Shown here one piece after another: positions 1 to 7,686 of a stretch of DNA of 8,719 nucleotides. Numbering within the stretch: the stretch's first letter is position 1; each line of letters starts with the position of its first letter. This DNA comes from Bacteroidales bacterium (GTDB lineage: Bacteria > Bacteroidota > Bacteroidia > Bacteroidales > VadinHA17): contig JAAZAP010000181.1 in NCBI GenBank assembly GCA_012514255.1, forward strand, positions 1-8,719. The letters are read 5' to 3'. Both the position numbers and the translations under genes were made by a program. The notes under the pieces were generated by a model. It was not told the DNA's origin. It ran no database searches and saw nothing but the letters and a program-made list of their open reading frames with translations.

Positions 1-65
1 CAGCTTTAATATAAACTTTCATTTCACTACATTTATATTCAACAGACTTACCAAAAAAGAAAGAG

Positions 66-551
66 TTGAGGCGCAGAGTCATCAAAGTGATTTTAGTTTG
101 TACCACGTTATTGTTTACCAGTACCCTGCCTGCACAGAGCCGGCTTGAAGTGAGCGCGGGAGCGGGGCTTTTTGACGGTGTATTCCTGAAGGCAAGGTAT
201 GGCCAGATATTCCAGGTGGGTCTGAGCCAGGATCTGGTCAGCCAGCTGCACTCTACCGGTCTGGAGTTTTTTTACCGGCTGCCACGAAGGGGTGCTCCTG
301 GAACCGCAGGACCATTTTATGTAATGTGCGGTCTTAGCACAACACTGTTCGGTAAGGGATACGATACGTTTGAACAGAGCTTCCTCTATCCGAGGATCGG
401 CAGGTCTTTCCTTTTCCCCGGCAGAAGCAGAAGGTTCGGGCTGAATGCGGAGCTGGGAGTAACCGTCCACCGTACCACCAATCCACCCGAAGGATACATC
501 ACTGAGTTTTTCCCCTTCTCCGTCAGTGCCGGTTTCTTTTACAGGTTCTGA
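66..551 (+). CDS. Small exported protein, probable outer-membrane beta-barrel, function unknown
   Basis: I do not recognise a named family. The 161-residue product opens with a basic stretch (RRRVIK), then a hydrophobic segment (about residues 7-20) and LPAQ, a good type I signal peptide cut near residues 23-24. The mature part alternates short hydrophobic/aromatic strands with turns (AGAGLFDGVF, GLEFFYRL, FGLNAELGV) and ends in SAGFFYRF with a terminal Phe, the usual last-strand signature of outer-membrane barrels recognised by the Bam machinery. At about 138 mature residues it could form a small barrel of about eight strands. The start is TTG at 66: the frame is open upstream to a stop at 12-14 but has no ATG, and TTG places the basic n-region correctly after a purine-rich run. 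The OYE gene starts 46 bases downstream on the same strand, so they may be co-transcribed. The barrel assignment is inference; that it is exported is fairly sure. Confidence 0.72.
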   Translation: MRRRVIKVILVCTTLLFTSTLPAQSRLEVSAGAGLFDGVFLKARYGQIFQVGLSQDLVSQLHSTGLEFFYRLPRRGAPGTAGPFYVMCGLSTTLFGKGYDTFEQSFLYPRIGRSFLFPGRSRRFGLNAELGVTVHRTTNPPEGYITEFFPFSVSAGFFYRF

Positions 552-597
552 AACCAGGCGCCATAAAAATTGTTGCTCATAATATACTATCTAAGCT

Positions 598-1659
598 ATG
601 TCGATACTTTTCTCACCAATAACCATCCGGGATATTAACATCAGGAACCGGGTCACAATGTCACCCATGTGCCAGTATTCGGCCAGGGACGGGTTTGCCG
701 GCGAATGGCATCCTGTACATTACGGGGCAAGGGCCAGCGGGGGTACAGGTCTTATAATATTTGAGGCCACGGCGGTCTGGCCGGAAGGAAGGATCACTCC
801 GGGAGACCTGGGTCTGTGGAGCGACGATCAAATACCTGCCCTGCGCAGGATAACTGACTTCATTCACAACCAGGGCGCAGTGGCTGGCATTCAGCTGGCT
901 CACGCAGGGCGAAAAGCATCATGCGCACTACCATGGGAAGGAGGAAAACAGCTTGATCTGAATAACGGAGGATGGCAAACAGTGGCTCCGTCAGATATCC
1001 CCTTCAAACCCGGGGAGAGAGCACCCATTATGGCTGACAGGGTGTGCCTTGAAAGGATTGTCGAGGGATTCAGGGATGCCGCCGTCCGTGCACTGAAGGC
1101 AGGATTTAAAGTGGTGGAGATACACGCCGCCCACGGATACCTGCTGCAGGAATTCCTCTCACCAATCAGCAATAAACGTACTGATGATTATGGCGGCTCA
1201 TTCGAGAACCGTACAAGACTGCTGCTTCAGGTTACCGGGGCAGTCAGATCAGTATGGCCCGAAGAGCTGCCTCTCTTCGTGCGTATCTCCTCCACCGAAT
1301 GGACCGAAGGAGGATGGACCCCCGAAGAAAGCGTCAGACTGGCTCCGCTGTTGCACGATGCCGGAGCTGACCTCATTGATTGCTCGTCGGGAGGAAATAT
1401 ATATAACGCGAAGATACCCGCCTCGCCCGGCTACCAGGTGCCATTCGCTGCAGCAGTAAAACAAACAGGAATACTCACTGGCGCTGTGGGACAGATAACA
1501 GATGCCGGACAGGCGGAGAAGATACTTTCAGACCGAAGCGCTGACCTGATACTCATGGGGAGAGAACTTCTGCGTAATCCTTATTTCCCCCTGCAAGCCG
1601 CTCAACAACTGGGAACAGATATCCCCTGGCCACTACAGTATCAGAGATCAAAACAATGA
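598..1659 (+). CDS. Old Yellow Enzyme family NAD(P)H:flavin oxidoreductase (YqjM/XenA class)
   Basis: This is a cytoplasmic FMN-dependent ene-reductase, a TIM barrel that uses NAD(P)H to reduce activated C=C bonds (enones, nitro compounds, maleimides) and may serve in detoxification. The sequence follows YqjM/NamA closely: MSPMCQYS with Cys25 and Tyr27 (the redox-tuning Cys and active-site Tyr of this class), GIQLAHAGRKA with flavin-contacting Gln99, EIHAAHGYL with substrate-binding His176 and His179 plus Tyr181, the SNKRTDDYGGSFENR signature, Arg229 (LFVRI), the phosphate-binding glycines around GAVG and GRE (Arg322), and a C-terminal QYQR whose Arg350 matches the YqjM arginine finger that completes the neighbouring subunit's active site. 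At 353 residues it is slightly longer than YqjM (about 338). The extra length lies at residues 108-140, where WEGG and GGW resemble XenA. All key residues are present. ATG at 598 gives the canonical N-terminus. namA or yqjM would be a suitable label, but physiological substrate and gene name cannot be fixed from sequence. Confidence 0.95.
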   Translation: MSILFSPITIRDINIRNRVTMSPMCQYSARDGFAGEWHPVHYGARASGGTGLIIFEATAVWPEGRITPGDLGLWSDDQIPALRRITDFIHNQGAVAGIQLAHAGRKASCALPWEGGKQLDLNNGGWQTVAPSDIPFKPGERAPIMADRVCLERIVEGFRDAAVRALKAGFKVVEIHAAHGYLLQEFLSPISNKRTDDYGGSFENRTRLLLQVTGAVRSVWPEELPLFVRISSTEWTEGGWTPEESVRLAPLLHDAGADLIDCSSGGNIYNAKIPASPGYQVPFAAAVKQTGILTGAVGQITDAGQAEKILSDRSADLILMGRELLRNPYFPLQAAQQLGTDIPWPLQYQRSKQ

Positions 1660-1768
1660 TTGTCGGGATTTTGGATACAAAATTGTCTCCGCGCAATTTC
1701 CCCGCTCCAGCGCCTGGCTGACCATATCATATGTCAACCCTCCTTCTGGCTTTTTTCCTCTGGGAGGA

Positions 1769-3004
1769 TCATGAAACAACTGGTTCCTCTTCTGTTACTT
1801 CCCGAATGTCTTTTTTGGGAGGTGCAACAGCCTGTTTGGCCTTTCGCGGAGAAAGTATATTTCCAAGCATCATAGCCAGCAGTGTCATCAGGATAACCAG
1901 GGTAATGACCTCGGTGTTTATCTCAGGAATAACATATGCTGCCGGTATGCTCAGGAAGAGCAGTATGGTTATCAGTCCCCGCGGGGCAAAGAGAATAAGA
2001 GAAGAGTTCCTGATACGCAACACGTAACTGAAAAACAGCCATCTGATAAGCAGGATACCCGTGGTAATAAGAAGGGCAGTGAGAAAATTCTCGGGATAGA
2101 AAATTCCCTCTACGGATGTATAGTAACCAAAAATTATAAAGAAGAATGATCTCACCAGGAAGGTCAGCTCACCGAGAATCTTTCTGAAAGCATCCAGGTC
2201 ACGGTTGAACTTGTCGAACTCCACATATTTCCTGATAAATGTGTTTTCCACGAACCTGGAGTTGGAGAGGGCAAGTCCGAAAAACAGTACCAGCAGAAGA
2301 GCGGGGAGATGGTACAACTCTGCCAGCACATATACCAGCACAACGAATGTCATTATTATGACATAGTTGATATGATAGCTTACCTTATGCAAAAGCCATG
2401 CAAGCCCGGCTGTTGTAACTGCGGCAATCACTATTGTCAGCAGGCCTCCGGCAAGATAGTTGGTCACCCCTCCGGTGATTTCAGACTGGCCGAAAAGGAT
2501 AAAGTCGAAAGCCATGATGCCCAATATGTCAGAGAAGGAGCTCTCATAAACAATGAATTCCTTCTCTTTGGAACTCAATCCGGCAGCAGAAGGAATGGCC
2601 ACGGCACTGCTTATTATCCCGAGTGGTATTGTGTTCAGCACTGCAGATATCGGTGTGTGGCCGTAAACCTTTACAAGCACCAGTGAGCCCGCTGTCACCA
2701 CCAGGACCAACAGTACAAGGGCTGACACAACGGTGTTGATAAGGACCTTTGCCTTTTTCTTTTCCAGCTTCAGGTCGAGGCTGGCATCAAGAACAATCAT
2801 CACCAGCCCCAGGGTCCCAATCACGGGCAGCAGAGGCTTCAGGTTGGGGATCTCAAAACCTGTAGAAACGGATATGAGTTGCAGTGCTATTCCAAGCCCT
2901 ATGAGCAGTATGACTCCTGGAACCCTCGAGTACCTGCTTGAGAGATCAAACAGGTATGAGAGAATGATAATTATGCAAAGTAAAAGAATAATGTAGTTCG
3001 TCAT
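1769..3004 (-). CDS. Cation:proton antiporter (CPA superfamily, Na+/H+ or K+/H+ exchanger)
   Basis: An inner-membrane secondary transporter that should exchange Na+ or K+ for H+ in pH and salt homeostasis. The 411 residues are mostly hydrophobic, with about 11-12 membrane segments from residue 4 to about 383, then a charged tail (384-411) probably in the cytoplasm. Family landmarks: an early SRVPGVILLIGLGIA helix, VLDASLDLKL (71-80) where relatives have a GLE/GLD motif, YESSFSDILG (153-162) with the ion-binding Asp159, and FAPRGLIT (339-346) with the conserved Arg342. The residue before Asp159 is Ser, where CPA1 members usually have Asn, electrogenic members Asp, and Kef-type members Gln. The discontinuous helix reads AIPSA (136-140), lacking the Asp of the CPA1 TDP motif. 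Transported ion and electrogenicity are therefore open. The ATG at 3004 is preceded by AAGGTGAG, an SD-like stretch six bases upstream. It lies 83 bases after nfo and has its own candidate promoter. It converges with the OYE gene. Confidence 0.9.
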   Translation of the reverse strand: MTNYIILLLCIIIILSYLFDLSSRYSRVPGVILLIGLGIALQLISVSTGFEIPNLKPLLPVIGTLGLVMIVLDASLDLKLEKKKAKVLINTVVSALVLLVLVVTAGSLVLVKVYGHTPISAVLNTIPLGIISSAVAIPSAAGLSSKEKEFIVYESSFSDILGIMAFDFILFGQSEITGGVTNYLAGGLLTIVIAAVTTAGLAWLLHKVSYHINYVIIMTFVVLVYVLAELYHLPALLLVLFFGLALSNSRFVENTFIRKYVEFDKFNRDLDAFRKILGELTFLVRSFFFIIFGYYTSVEGIFYPENFLTALLITTGILLIRWLFFSYVLRIRNSSLILFAPRGLITILLFLSIPAAYVIPEINTEVITLVILMTLLAMMLGNILSPRKAKQAVAPPKKDIREVTEEEPVVS

Positions 3005-3059
3005 ATAAGGCTCACCTTGCGGCGCAGATAGATCCGGAAAAAAATATCATTGCCGGCAG

Positions 3060-3067
3060 CAAAGGTA
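3060..3067 (-). promoter_or_regulatory. Candidate Bacteroidota -7 promoter box for the antiporter gene
   Basis: On the minus strand this reads TACCTTTG, a full match to the Bacteroidota -7 consensus TAnnTTTG. It is 55 bases before the antiporter ATG, which would give a 5' leader of roughly 45-50 bases. A clear TTTG at about -33 is missing; only T-rich sequence (TGTTTTC) lies at that distance. It sits in the only sizeable gap in the minus-strand run, supporting independent expression of the antiporter. Confidence 0.4.
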
Positions 3068-3087
3068 AAAAATTGCAGAAAACAGGC

Positions 3088-3933
3088 TTATTTCTTCTGA
3101 AGGGAGTAGAGGTATTTAATCTCCTCAGCCCACAGGTTCTCATCGGGAGTCTCCAGGATAAGCGGCATGCCGTCAAAGCGCGGATCATTCATGACCAGCC
3201 TGAACACCTCATCGCCCAACTCGCCCTTGCCCAGGCTGTCATGCCTGTCAACACGGGAGCCAAACGGTTTCTTCGACTCATTCAGGTGCATTCCTTTAAG
3301 GTAGCTGAACCCAACCACCCTTTCAAACTCGTCAAAGACCTTTTTGAAACCCTCTTTGGTTGAGAGATCATATCCCGAGGTATATGCGTGGCATGTGTCT
3401 ATGCACACTCCCACCCTGCTTTTGTCATCTATCCTGTCAATTATGTGGCGGAGATGTTCAAACCGGTATCCCAGGTTTGTTCCCTGACCTGCGGTATTCT
3501 CTATTACCGCTATCACACCGCTGGTTTTGTCCAGGGCAATATTTACCGACTCGGCTATCAGATCAAGGCACTCCTCCTCGGTCATTTTCCCAAGGTGGCT
3601 TCCAGGGTGGAAGTTGAGCCTGTCAAGGCCCAGCAGCTCACATCTCTTCATCTCATCATTGAAGGAGTGGCGTGAGCGTCCCAGTCCTTCCGGATCAGGA
3701 TTCCCAAGGTTTATCAGGTAGCTGTCGTGCGGCAGTATCTGGTGAGGTTTGAAATCATACTCTTCGCATCTCCTGCGAAATTCTTCAATGCTTTTCCTGG
3801 TGAGAGGCGGCGCCACCCATTGTCGCTGGTTTTTCGTGAAGAAAGCGAAAGCCTTCGCTCCTATCTCATGTGCATTCAGCGGTGCGTTCTCCACCCCGCC
3901 TGATGCGCTGATGTGTGCTCCTACGTATTTCAT
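3088..3933 (-). CDS. nfo: Endonuclease IV (AP endonuclease, deoxyribonuclease IV)
   Basis: This base-excision repair enzyme cleaves DNA 5' to abasic sites and trims blocked 3' ends, using a trinuclear zinc centre in a TIM barrel; it acts in the cytoplasm. The 281-residue product follows E. coli Nfo (285 residues) almost column for column: [13 protein letters not shown] at the start, [71 protein letters not shown] and PLILETP. All nine zinc ligands are present at the same numbers as in E. coli: His69, His109, Glu145, Asp179, His182, His216, Asp229, His231 and Glu261. It should be fully active. The ATG at 3933 is 15 bases after the stop of the usher-like gene, with no room for a separate terminator, so read-through transcription from the secretion genes is likely. 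An internal promoter inside the upstream coding region cannot be excluded. Confidence 0.98.
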   Translation of the reverse strand: MKYVGAHISASGGVENAPLNAHEIGAKAFAFFTKNQRQWVAPPLTRKSIEEFRRRCEEYDFKPHQILPHDSYLINLGNPDPEGLGRSRHSFNDEMKRCELLGLDRLNFHPGSHLGKMTEEECLDLIAESVNIALDKTSGVIAVIENTAGQGTNLGYRFEHLRHIIDRIDDKSRVGVCIDTCHAYTSGYDLSTKEGFKKVFDEFERVVGFSYLKGMHLNESKKPFGSRVDRHDSLGKGELGDEVFRLVMNDPRFDGMPLILETPDENLWAEEIKYLYSLQKK

Positions 3934-3948
3934 TAGGTCAGTCTTTGT

Positions 3949-6900
3949 CTATCGCTCTGTCAGCGGTTTTTCATAGACAAAGATATCAGTGAATCCCAAT
4001 CCTGCAAGCTCGGGATAGTACGGATAGGTCTCTTCCCTGGTGAAAAATCCTGTTACAACCACCCTGTAGTTGTCCCACTCCTCAATTATTTCCACGGGCA
4101 GTTTCAATCTCTTTTCGATCTTCTGCTTAGCCCGTTCCGCATCCGCCCTCCGGTGGAAGTTGCCTGCATGCAGGACAAATCTTGGCAGAGGTGGCGGAGG
4201 TGCTACAATCTCTTCAATGACAACCGGTTTTTCCGGTTCGGCAACCGGCTGTTCAGCTCTCTCCGGCTCCACGGGCGGCTCAACAGCGGGAACCACCGCG
4301 GCGGGCACCACGGGCACAAGGCCCGTTTCTGTTTCATGGAGGACAAAAATGTCATCAAATCCGTGCTTACGAAGCAGAGGAATGAATTCCCTGACCTCAT
4401 TGGTATCGGCAAAGCCGGTTATCTGAACCTTGAAGAGACCTTCCTCGTTCCTTACAGTCACGAGTTTTTCAGCTGCGGCAAGCAGCCTGTCGCTCATTGA
4501 TACTGTTTCCTCCAGTGTATTGAAAGCGCCCAGCTGTACGGTTGTGCCCCTGATGACCACCGGAATTGGTTCCTCGGTAATTGGTTCCTCCGTAATTGTC
4601 TCCTTAACCACGGCAAGTGAATCTTCCCGGGTAAGGGTTCTCCATGCATCCCTGACTGCCCTGTTGGAGATAACCCATATCTCGGTGATACCCTGACCAT
4701 GGATCACGGGGATATATTTATCCAGATCCTCGCGGTCATCAAATCCTGTTATGCGCACTTTCCAGAATCCATCTTCCTCAAACAGCTCAACATTCTTGTC
4801 AAGAGCTCCCTCTACTTTTTTCTTCATTATCTCCGCGTAGAGCTTGTTCCTGAATGCCCCGAACTGAACGGCATAATAGTCTTCGGTTATTGTCATCAGC
4901 TCTCTTGTCACCTCATGGATTACAAGGTATGAGGTGTCCTTCACTACGGTTCTCTCTGCCTGAGGGGGAACCACCTTCAGGGTATCTGTCCTGACAAGTA
5001 TGCCGGCAACTTCAGTCTCATCGGCCACTGCAGTGGTATCAGGCAATGCAACTGCATCAGGAAGAATCCCGGTTGTCCTAAGGATAAAGTCCAGCCCCTC
5101 AACATAATCACCTTCCTTTGCGCTCTTTATGCTGAACGCTATTGAATCAGGTACGGCTACCAGGTTCAGCCGCCCGAGCTGGGCAGTATCAACACGGATG
5201 TAATATGATCCCGGTTCCAGTCCGAAATAGCTGAAATATCCGTCCTGTTCAGTCAGTACCCTGCCTTTCAGGGAGTGATCATCCCTGTAGATATTTAAAA
5301 TGATCCGGCCCTGGCCTGACCTGACACCATCCTTTTCAACCATAACCATCCCGGTTGCTTCGCCTTCAACGCTGACAGGCACCTCGATAAGCTTGAGCAT
5401 ATTGGCGTCAGTAACCACGGCATAGCTCTTTTTGTGCAACCGCCAGGAAATATCATTGAAGTTGCTTTCGTCAAGTTCAATAAAGTGCTTCACATAGGGC
5501 TCCATACCGGTTATATGGAACACTGAGTCTTTCTCACTGTATTCAATCCTTCCACTGTTTGACCTCAGTGCCAGGTTTCCTGCTTTGGGCTCTCCCTCAT
5601 CATGTTTGCCGTTGGCATTCAGATCAAGGAATGCAAGCACTGAGATTCCGCCCCTGCCTACATTGGTACGGTTGTTAGCCTTGAGGTAAGAGGTCTTTTT
5701 GTCATTGATCAGGCTTCCGCGGGCATACTGAACAAGTGTGGTAATCTCATTGCTCTGACGGGCCGATACACCAACCTGGGCAAATGAGAAATCATATCGC
5801 ATGCCTAATTCGCCCATCGTGATATCATTACGGAAATTATGCTCAACTGACAGGTTCAGGTATCCCCTCTCAAATATTCTTTTCTCAAGGCTTACCTTGC
5901 TCGTAATAAATTCATTTGCAGTATAATTGTATTGTGCCTGTGGCATAATCACAAAATTCGCGGGCAGTCTGAATCCAAGTGCAAGCTGTCCGTAAACATT
6001 CGGGTCAAAGTATTCTGAAAAGATACCATAGGTTGTCATGTTGACGCTCATCCCTGACATTGCTCCGGCAAGCATCCATTCGGCGGTGGTATATAGTGAA
6101 CCCGGAAAATTAATTCTGTGATATGACAGCCTTGAGTAGGCCCCTATCTTTTTAATCCTGACGGGAACAGAGAGAGAAGCCTTTATCTCATCAAGGTAGT
6201 TGTATGAGATAGCCTTCTGGTTTCTGTTATACCAGATGTAGTTGAGGTCCATCTGAATATTTGACGGCAGCCGATATGTCATTGTTCCCCTGGCTCTGAC
6301 CCCATGAGTATAATCGCCTGAAATGAGAAAGTTATTGGCAATCCTGACAGAGGCATTGACAAACGGCATAACAGGCGCATCAGTGATTGATGAGAGGTAT
6401 TCAACTCCGGCACCCAGTGTTATATGCCTGGTGGCGCCATAACGCAGATCGGCCCTGGAAAAGCGGCTCCAGGCAGAATCCTCAACCACCCCGGCACTCA
6501 CAGTATACTCTAATTCCCTGTGAGGCATGAAATTAAATGGTATGGTGATGTTTTGTTCACGGGTACGCTCCTCTCCCCATGGCCCGTAAAACTTAAGCTT
6601 GACAAGGGTATTGCCGTACACCAGGGGAACCTCAAAGGAAAAGAAGCCGGAAGCATCAGCCTTGACATAGTCAACGAGGACATTGTTTACATACAACTCA
6701 ACTGTCCAGCCGGGTTCGGTTCTGTCAGTCAGGGCATAGGTCCCGAAGGAACGCCTGAAGGTGGTCGGGGTGTTTGTGACCTGCACGCCAACCACGGGAT
6801 TAAAGAGCGAAGAGGTGGCATTGGTATGTATCTTGCCAACCATCAGCTGACGCATCCAGCTGCGGTCATTGTTAACATGACGCCACATGTAATATTGCTG

Positions 6901-7674
6901 CTTCTCGCTGAAAGGAGTGTTCGTATACATGGTAAGCGAGGCTGAAGCCTCTCCCCCGGCAATGACTGAACCAAGAGCAAGATTGAACCTTGCCTCTGAT
7001 TTTCCTCCCGGCTGCTGACTGGTATATGCAGACCAGTCAGCCATGCCAAACCTGAAGGCCGGATAAGTCCTGCCTATGATTGTGTCAGCCTGTACTTCCC
7101 CTTTCAGCCTGGTGATGTTCCGCCTCATCTCTTCCTGCCTCATCTCCCTTATAGCAGGAAGCTCCGTCTTTGTTTCTATTGTGACAGTCAGGTCCCTGAA
7201 ACTGAAATGACAGTCCAGTCCGAAAACCCTGCCATAATAAACGGATCTGAGGTAAAGATTTGATTCAGTGCGGATAAGCGACTCTTCCTCCAGCTGGAAT
7301 ACCTTACCTCCGAACTCTATCTGGTTCTTTTCCCTGCTGATCGTATATGAATCATCAGGATTAATAAAGAATCCGGTTACTGTTTCCAGATCGTTGGAGA
7401 CAACATTTTTTATCTTCAGGAAATTGAACAGGTCGGCTACGGGAAGATATGCCTCCTCATTCCTGATAAGCGCATCTATTTCACGTATCCCTATATGCGG
7501 AATCTTAATATACAGGGGAATTTCATCATACAGTGGTTCGTCCTGTGCATAAACCATTGCGGTAGAGACAGGCAACCAAATAAAAAACATCATGATAATG
7601 GTTCTGGCAGAAAGAAGATGCATTGTGCCTGAAAACACCCGTGATTCATATGCATTTCTTCCTGTCATAATCAA
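3949..7674 (-). CDS. Usher-like outer-membrane beta-barrel protein with triple C-terminal SPOR tail
   Basis: Numbering is from the TTG at 7674 (1241 residues). Layout: signal peptide ending VYAQ (about 44); an N-terminal soluble domain (about 48-170) with LPVADLFNFLKIKN; a strand-rich barrel (about 190-655); one SdrD/B-like segment, FLDLNANGKHDEGEP (682-696); a carboxypeptidase-regulatory-like beta-sandwich (about 770-865, DGYFSYFGLEPGSYYIRV); a linker; then three SPOR domains (933-1003, 1044-1113, 1166-1235) joined by Pro/Glu-rich linkers. Residues 276-430 read like an FimD/PapC-type usher: VGKIHTNATSSLF, then the plug-like VELYVNNVLVDYVKADASG, then ELEYTVSAGVVED and FSRADLRYGATRHITLGAG as the following barrel strands. 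I infer an outer-membrane secretion or assembly pore for the adjacent DUF4402 protein, held to peptidoglycan by the SPOR tail. Only one Cys (155) is seen, so a classical usher C-terminal disulfide is absent. The start is unsettled: ATG at 7668 is possible, and ATG at 7623 gives the most standard signal peptide (MHLLSARTIIMMFF). An alternative reading is a generic surface barrel unrelated to fimbriae. Confidence 0.82.
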   Translation of the reverse strand: MIMTGRNAYESRVFSGTMHLLSARTIIMMFFIWLPVSTAMVYAQDEPLYDEIPLYIKIPHIGIREIDALIRNEEAYLPVADLFNFLKIKNVVSNDLETVTGFFINPDDSYTISREKNQIEFGGKVFQLEEESLIRTESNLYLRSVYYGRVFGLDCHFSFRDLTVTIETKTELPAIREMRQEEMRRNITRLKGEVQADTIIGRTYPAFRFGMADWSAYTSQQPGGKSEARFNLALGSVIAGGEASASLTMYTNTPFSEKQQYYMWRHVNNDRSWMRQLMVGKIHTNATSSLFNPVVGVQVTNTPTTFRRSFGTYALTDRTEPGWTVELYVNNVLVDYVKADASGFFSFEVPLVYGNTLVKLKFYGPWGEERTREQNITIPFNFMPHRELEYTVSAGVVEDSAWSRFSRADLRYGATRHITLGAGVEYLSSITDAPVMPFVNASVRIANNFLISGDYTHGVRARGTMTYRLPSNIQMDLNYIWYNRNQKAISYNYLDEIKASLSVPVRIKKIGAYSRLSYHRINFPGSLYTTAEWMLAGAMSGMSVNMTTYGIFSEYFDPNVYGQLALGFRLPANFVIMPQAQYNYTANEFITSKVSLEKRIFERGYLNLSVEHNFRNDITMGELGMRYDFSFAQVGVSARQSNEITTLVQYARGSLINDKKTSYLKANNRTNVGRGGISVLAFLDLNANGKHDEGEPKAGNLALRSNSGRIEYSEKDSVFHITGMEPYVKHFIELDESNFNDISWRLHKKSYAVVTDANMLKLIEVPVSVEGEATGMVMVEKDGVRSGQGRIILNIYRDDHSLKGRVLTEQDGYFSYFGLEPGSYYIRVDTAQLGRLNLVAVPDSIAFSIKSAKEGDYVEGLDFILRTTGILPDAVALPDTTAVADETEVAGILVRTDTLKVVPPQAERTVVKDTSYLVIHEVTRELMTITEDYYAVQFGAFRNKLYAEIMKKKVEGALDKNVELFEEDGFWKVRITGFDDREDLDKYIPVIHGQGITEIWVISNRAVRDAWRTLTREDSLAVVKETITEEPITEEPIPVVIRGTTVQLGAFNTLEETVSMSDRLLAAAEKLVTVRNEEGLFKVQITGFADTNEVREFIPLLRKHGFDDIFVLHETETGLVPVVPAAVVPAVEPPVEPERAEQPVAEPEKPVVIEEIVAPPPPLPRFVLHAGNFHRRADAERAKQKIEKRLKLPVEIIEEWDNYRVVVTGFFTREETYPYYPELAGLGFTDIFVYEKPLTER
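3970..4878 (-). repeat. Three divergent SPOR domains encoded in tandem within the usher-like gene
   Basis: The copies lie at 4666-4878, 4336-4545 and 3970-4179. Each runs from an aromatic/Gln strand ending in GAF or GNF (YYAVQFGAF, TTVQLGAF, FVLHAGNF), through a charged helix, to a paired-strand core (FWKVRITGF, LFKVQITGF, NYRVVVTGF), and closes with GITEIWVIS, GFDDIFVLH or GFTDIFVYE. The first two are closer to each other than to the third. SPOR domains bind glycan strands stripped of stem peptides, which are enriched at division sites. The repeats are visible as protein, not as DNA identity, so the duplication is old. Confidence 0.85.
4564..4602 (-). repeat. Short 15-base tandem repeat in the linker between SPOR 1 and SPOR 2
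   Basis: On the + strand AATTGGTTCCTCGGT is followed directly by AATTGGTTCCTCCGT and a degenerate partial third unit (AATTGTCTCC). It encodes ITEEPITEEP (residues about 1027-1036) on the minus strand. The unit is a multiple of three, so copy-number change by slippage would only lengthen or shorten the linker and keep the frame. Confidence 0.75.
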
Positions 7675-7686
7675 CTATCTGCTGTA

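Noticed and set aside
28..35. TACATTTA as a -7 promoter box for the first gene
   Set aside because: It misses the final G of TAnnTTTG and has no convincing -33 element at the right distance. In an AT-rich leader such near matches occur by chance.
1668..1683. Inverted repeat ATTTTG-GATA-CAAAAT after the OYE stop as a terminator
   Set aside because: The stem is six A/T-rich pairs with no following T tract, too weak to call. A CCTCC/GGAGG pairing near 1740-1767 has a long loop and also lacks a T run.
2309..2686. 125-codon + strand frame opposite the antiporter, rich in Cys and His
   Set aside because: The Cys/His richness comes from reading antisense to membrane-segment codons. The minus strand encodes a coherent antiporter across the same bases.
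6520..6945. 141-codon open frame on the + strand opposite the usher-like barrel
   Set aside because: It lies wholly within the barrel-coding region on the other strand. Its translation has no signal peptide or recognisable motif, and the minus-strand frame is clearly the protein-coding one.
3949..7674. TonB-dependent receptor (SusC-like) identity for the large barrel protein
   Set aside because: There is no TonB box or receptor plug at the N-terminus, and the carboxypeptidase-like domain is C-terminal, not N-terminal as in SusC. The plug-like segment lies inside the barrel region, as in ushers.
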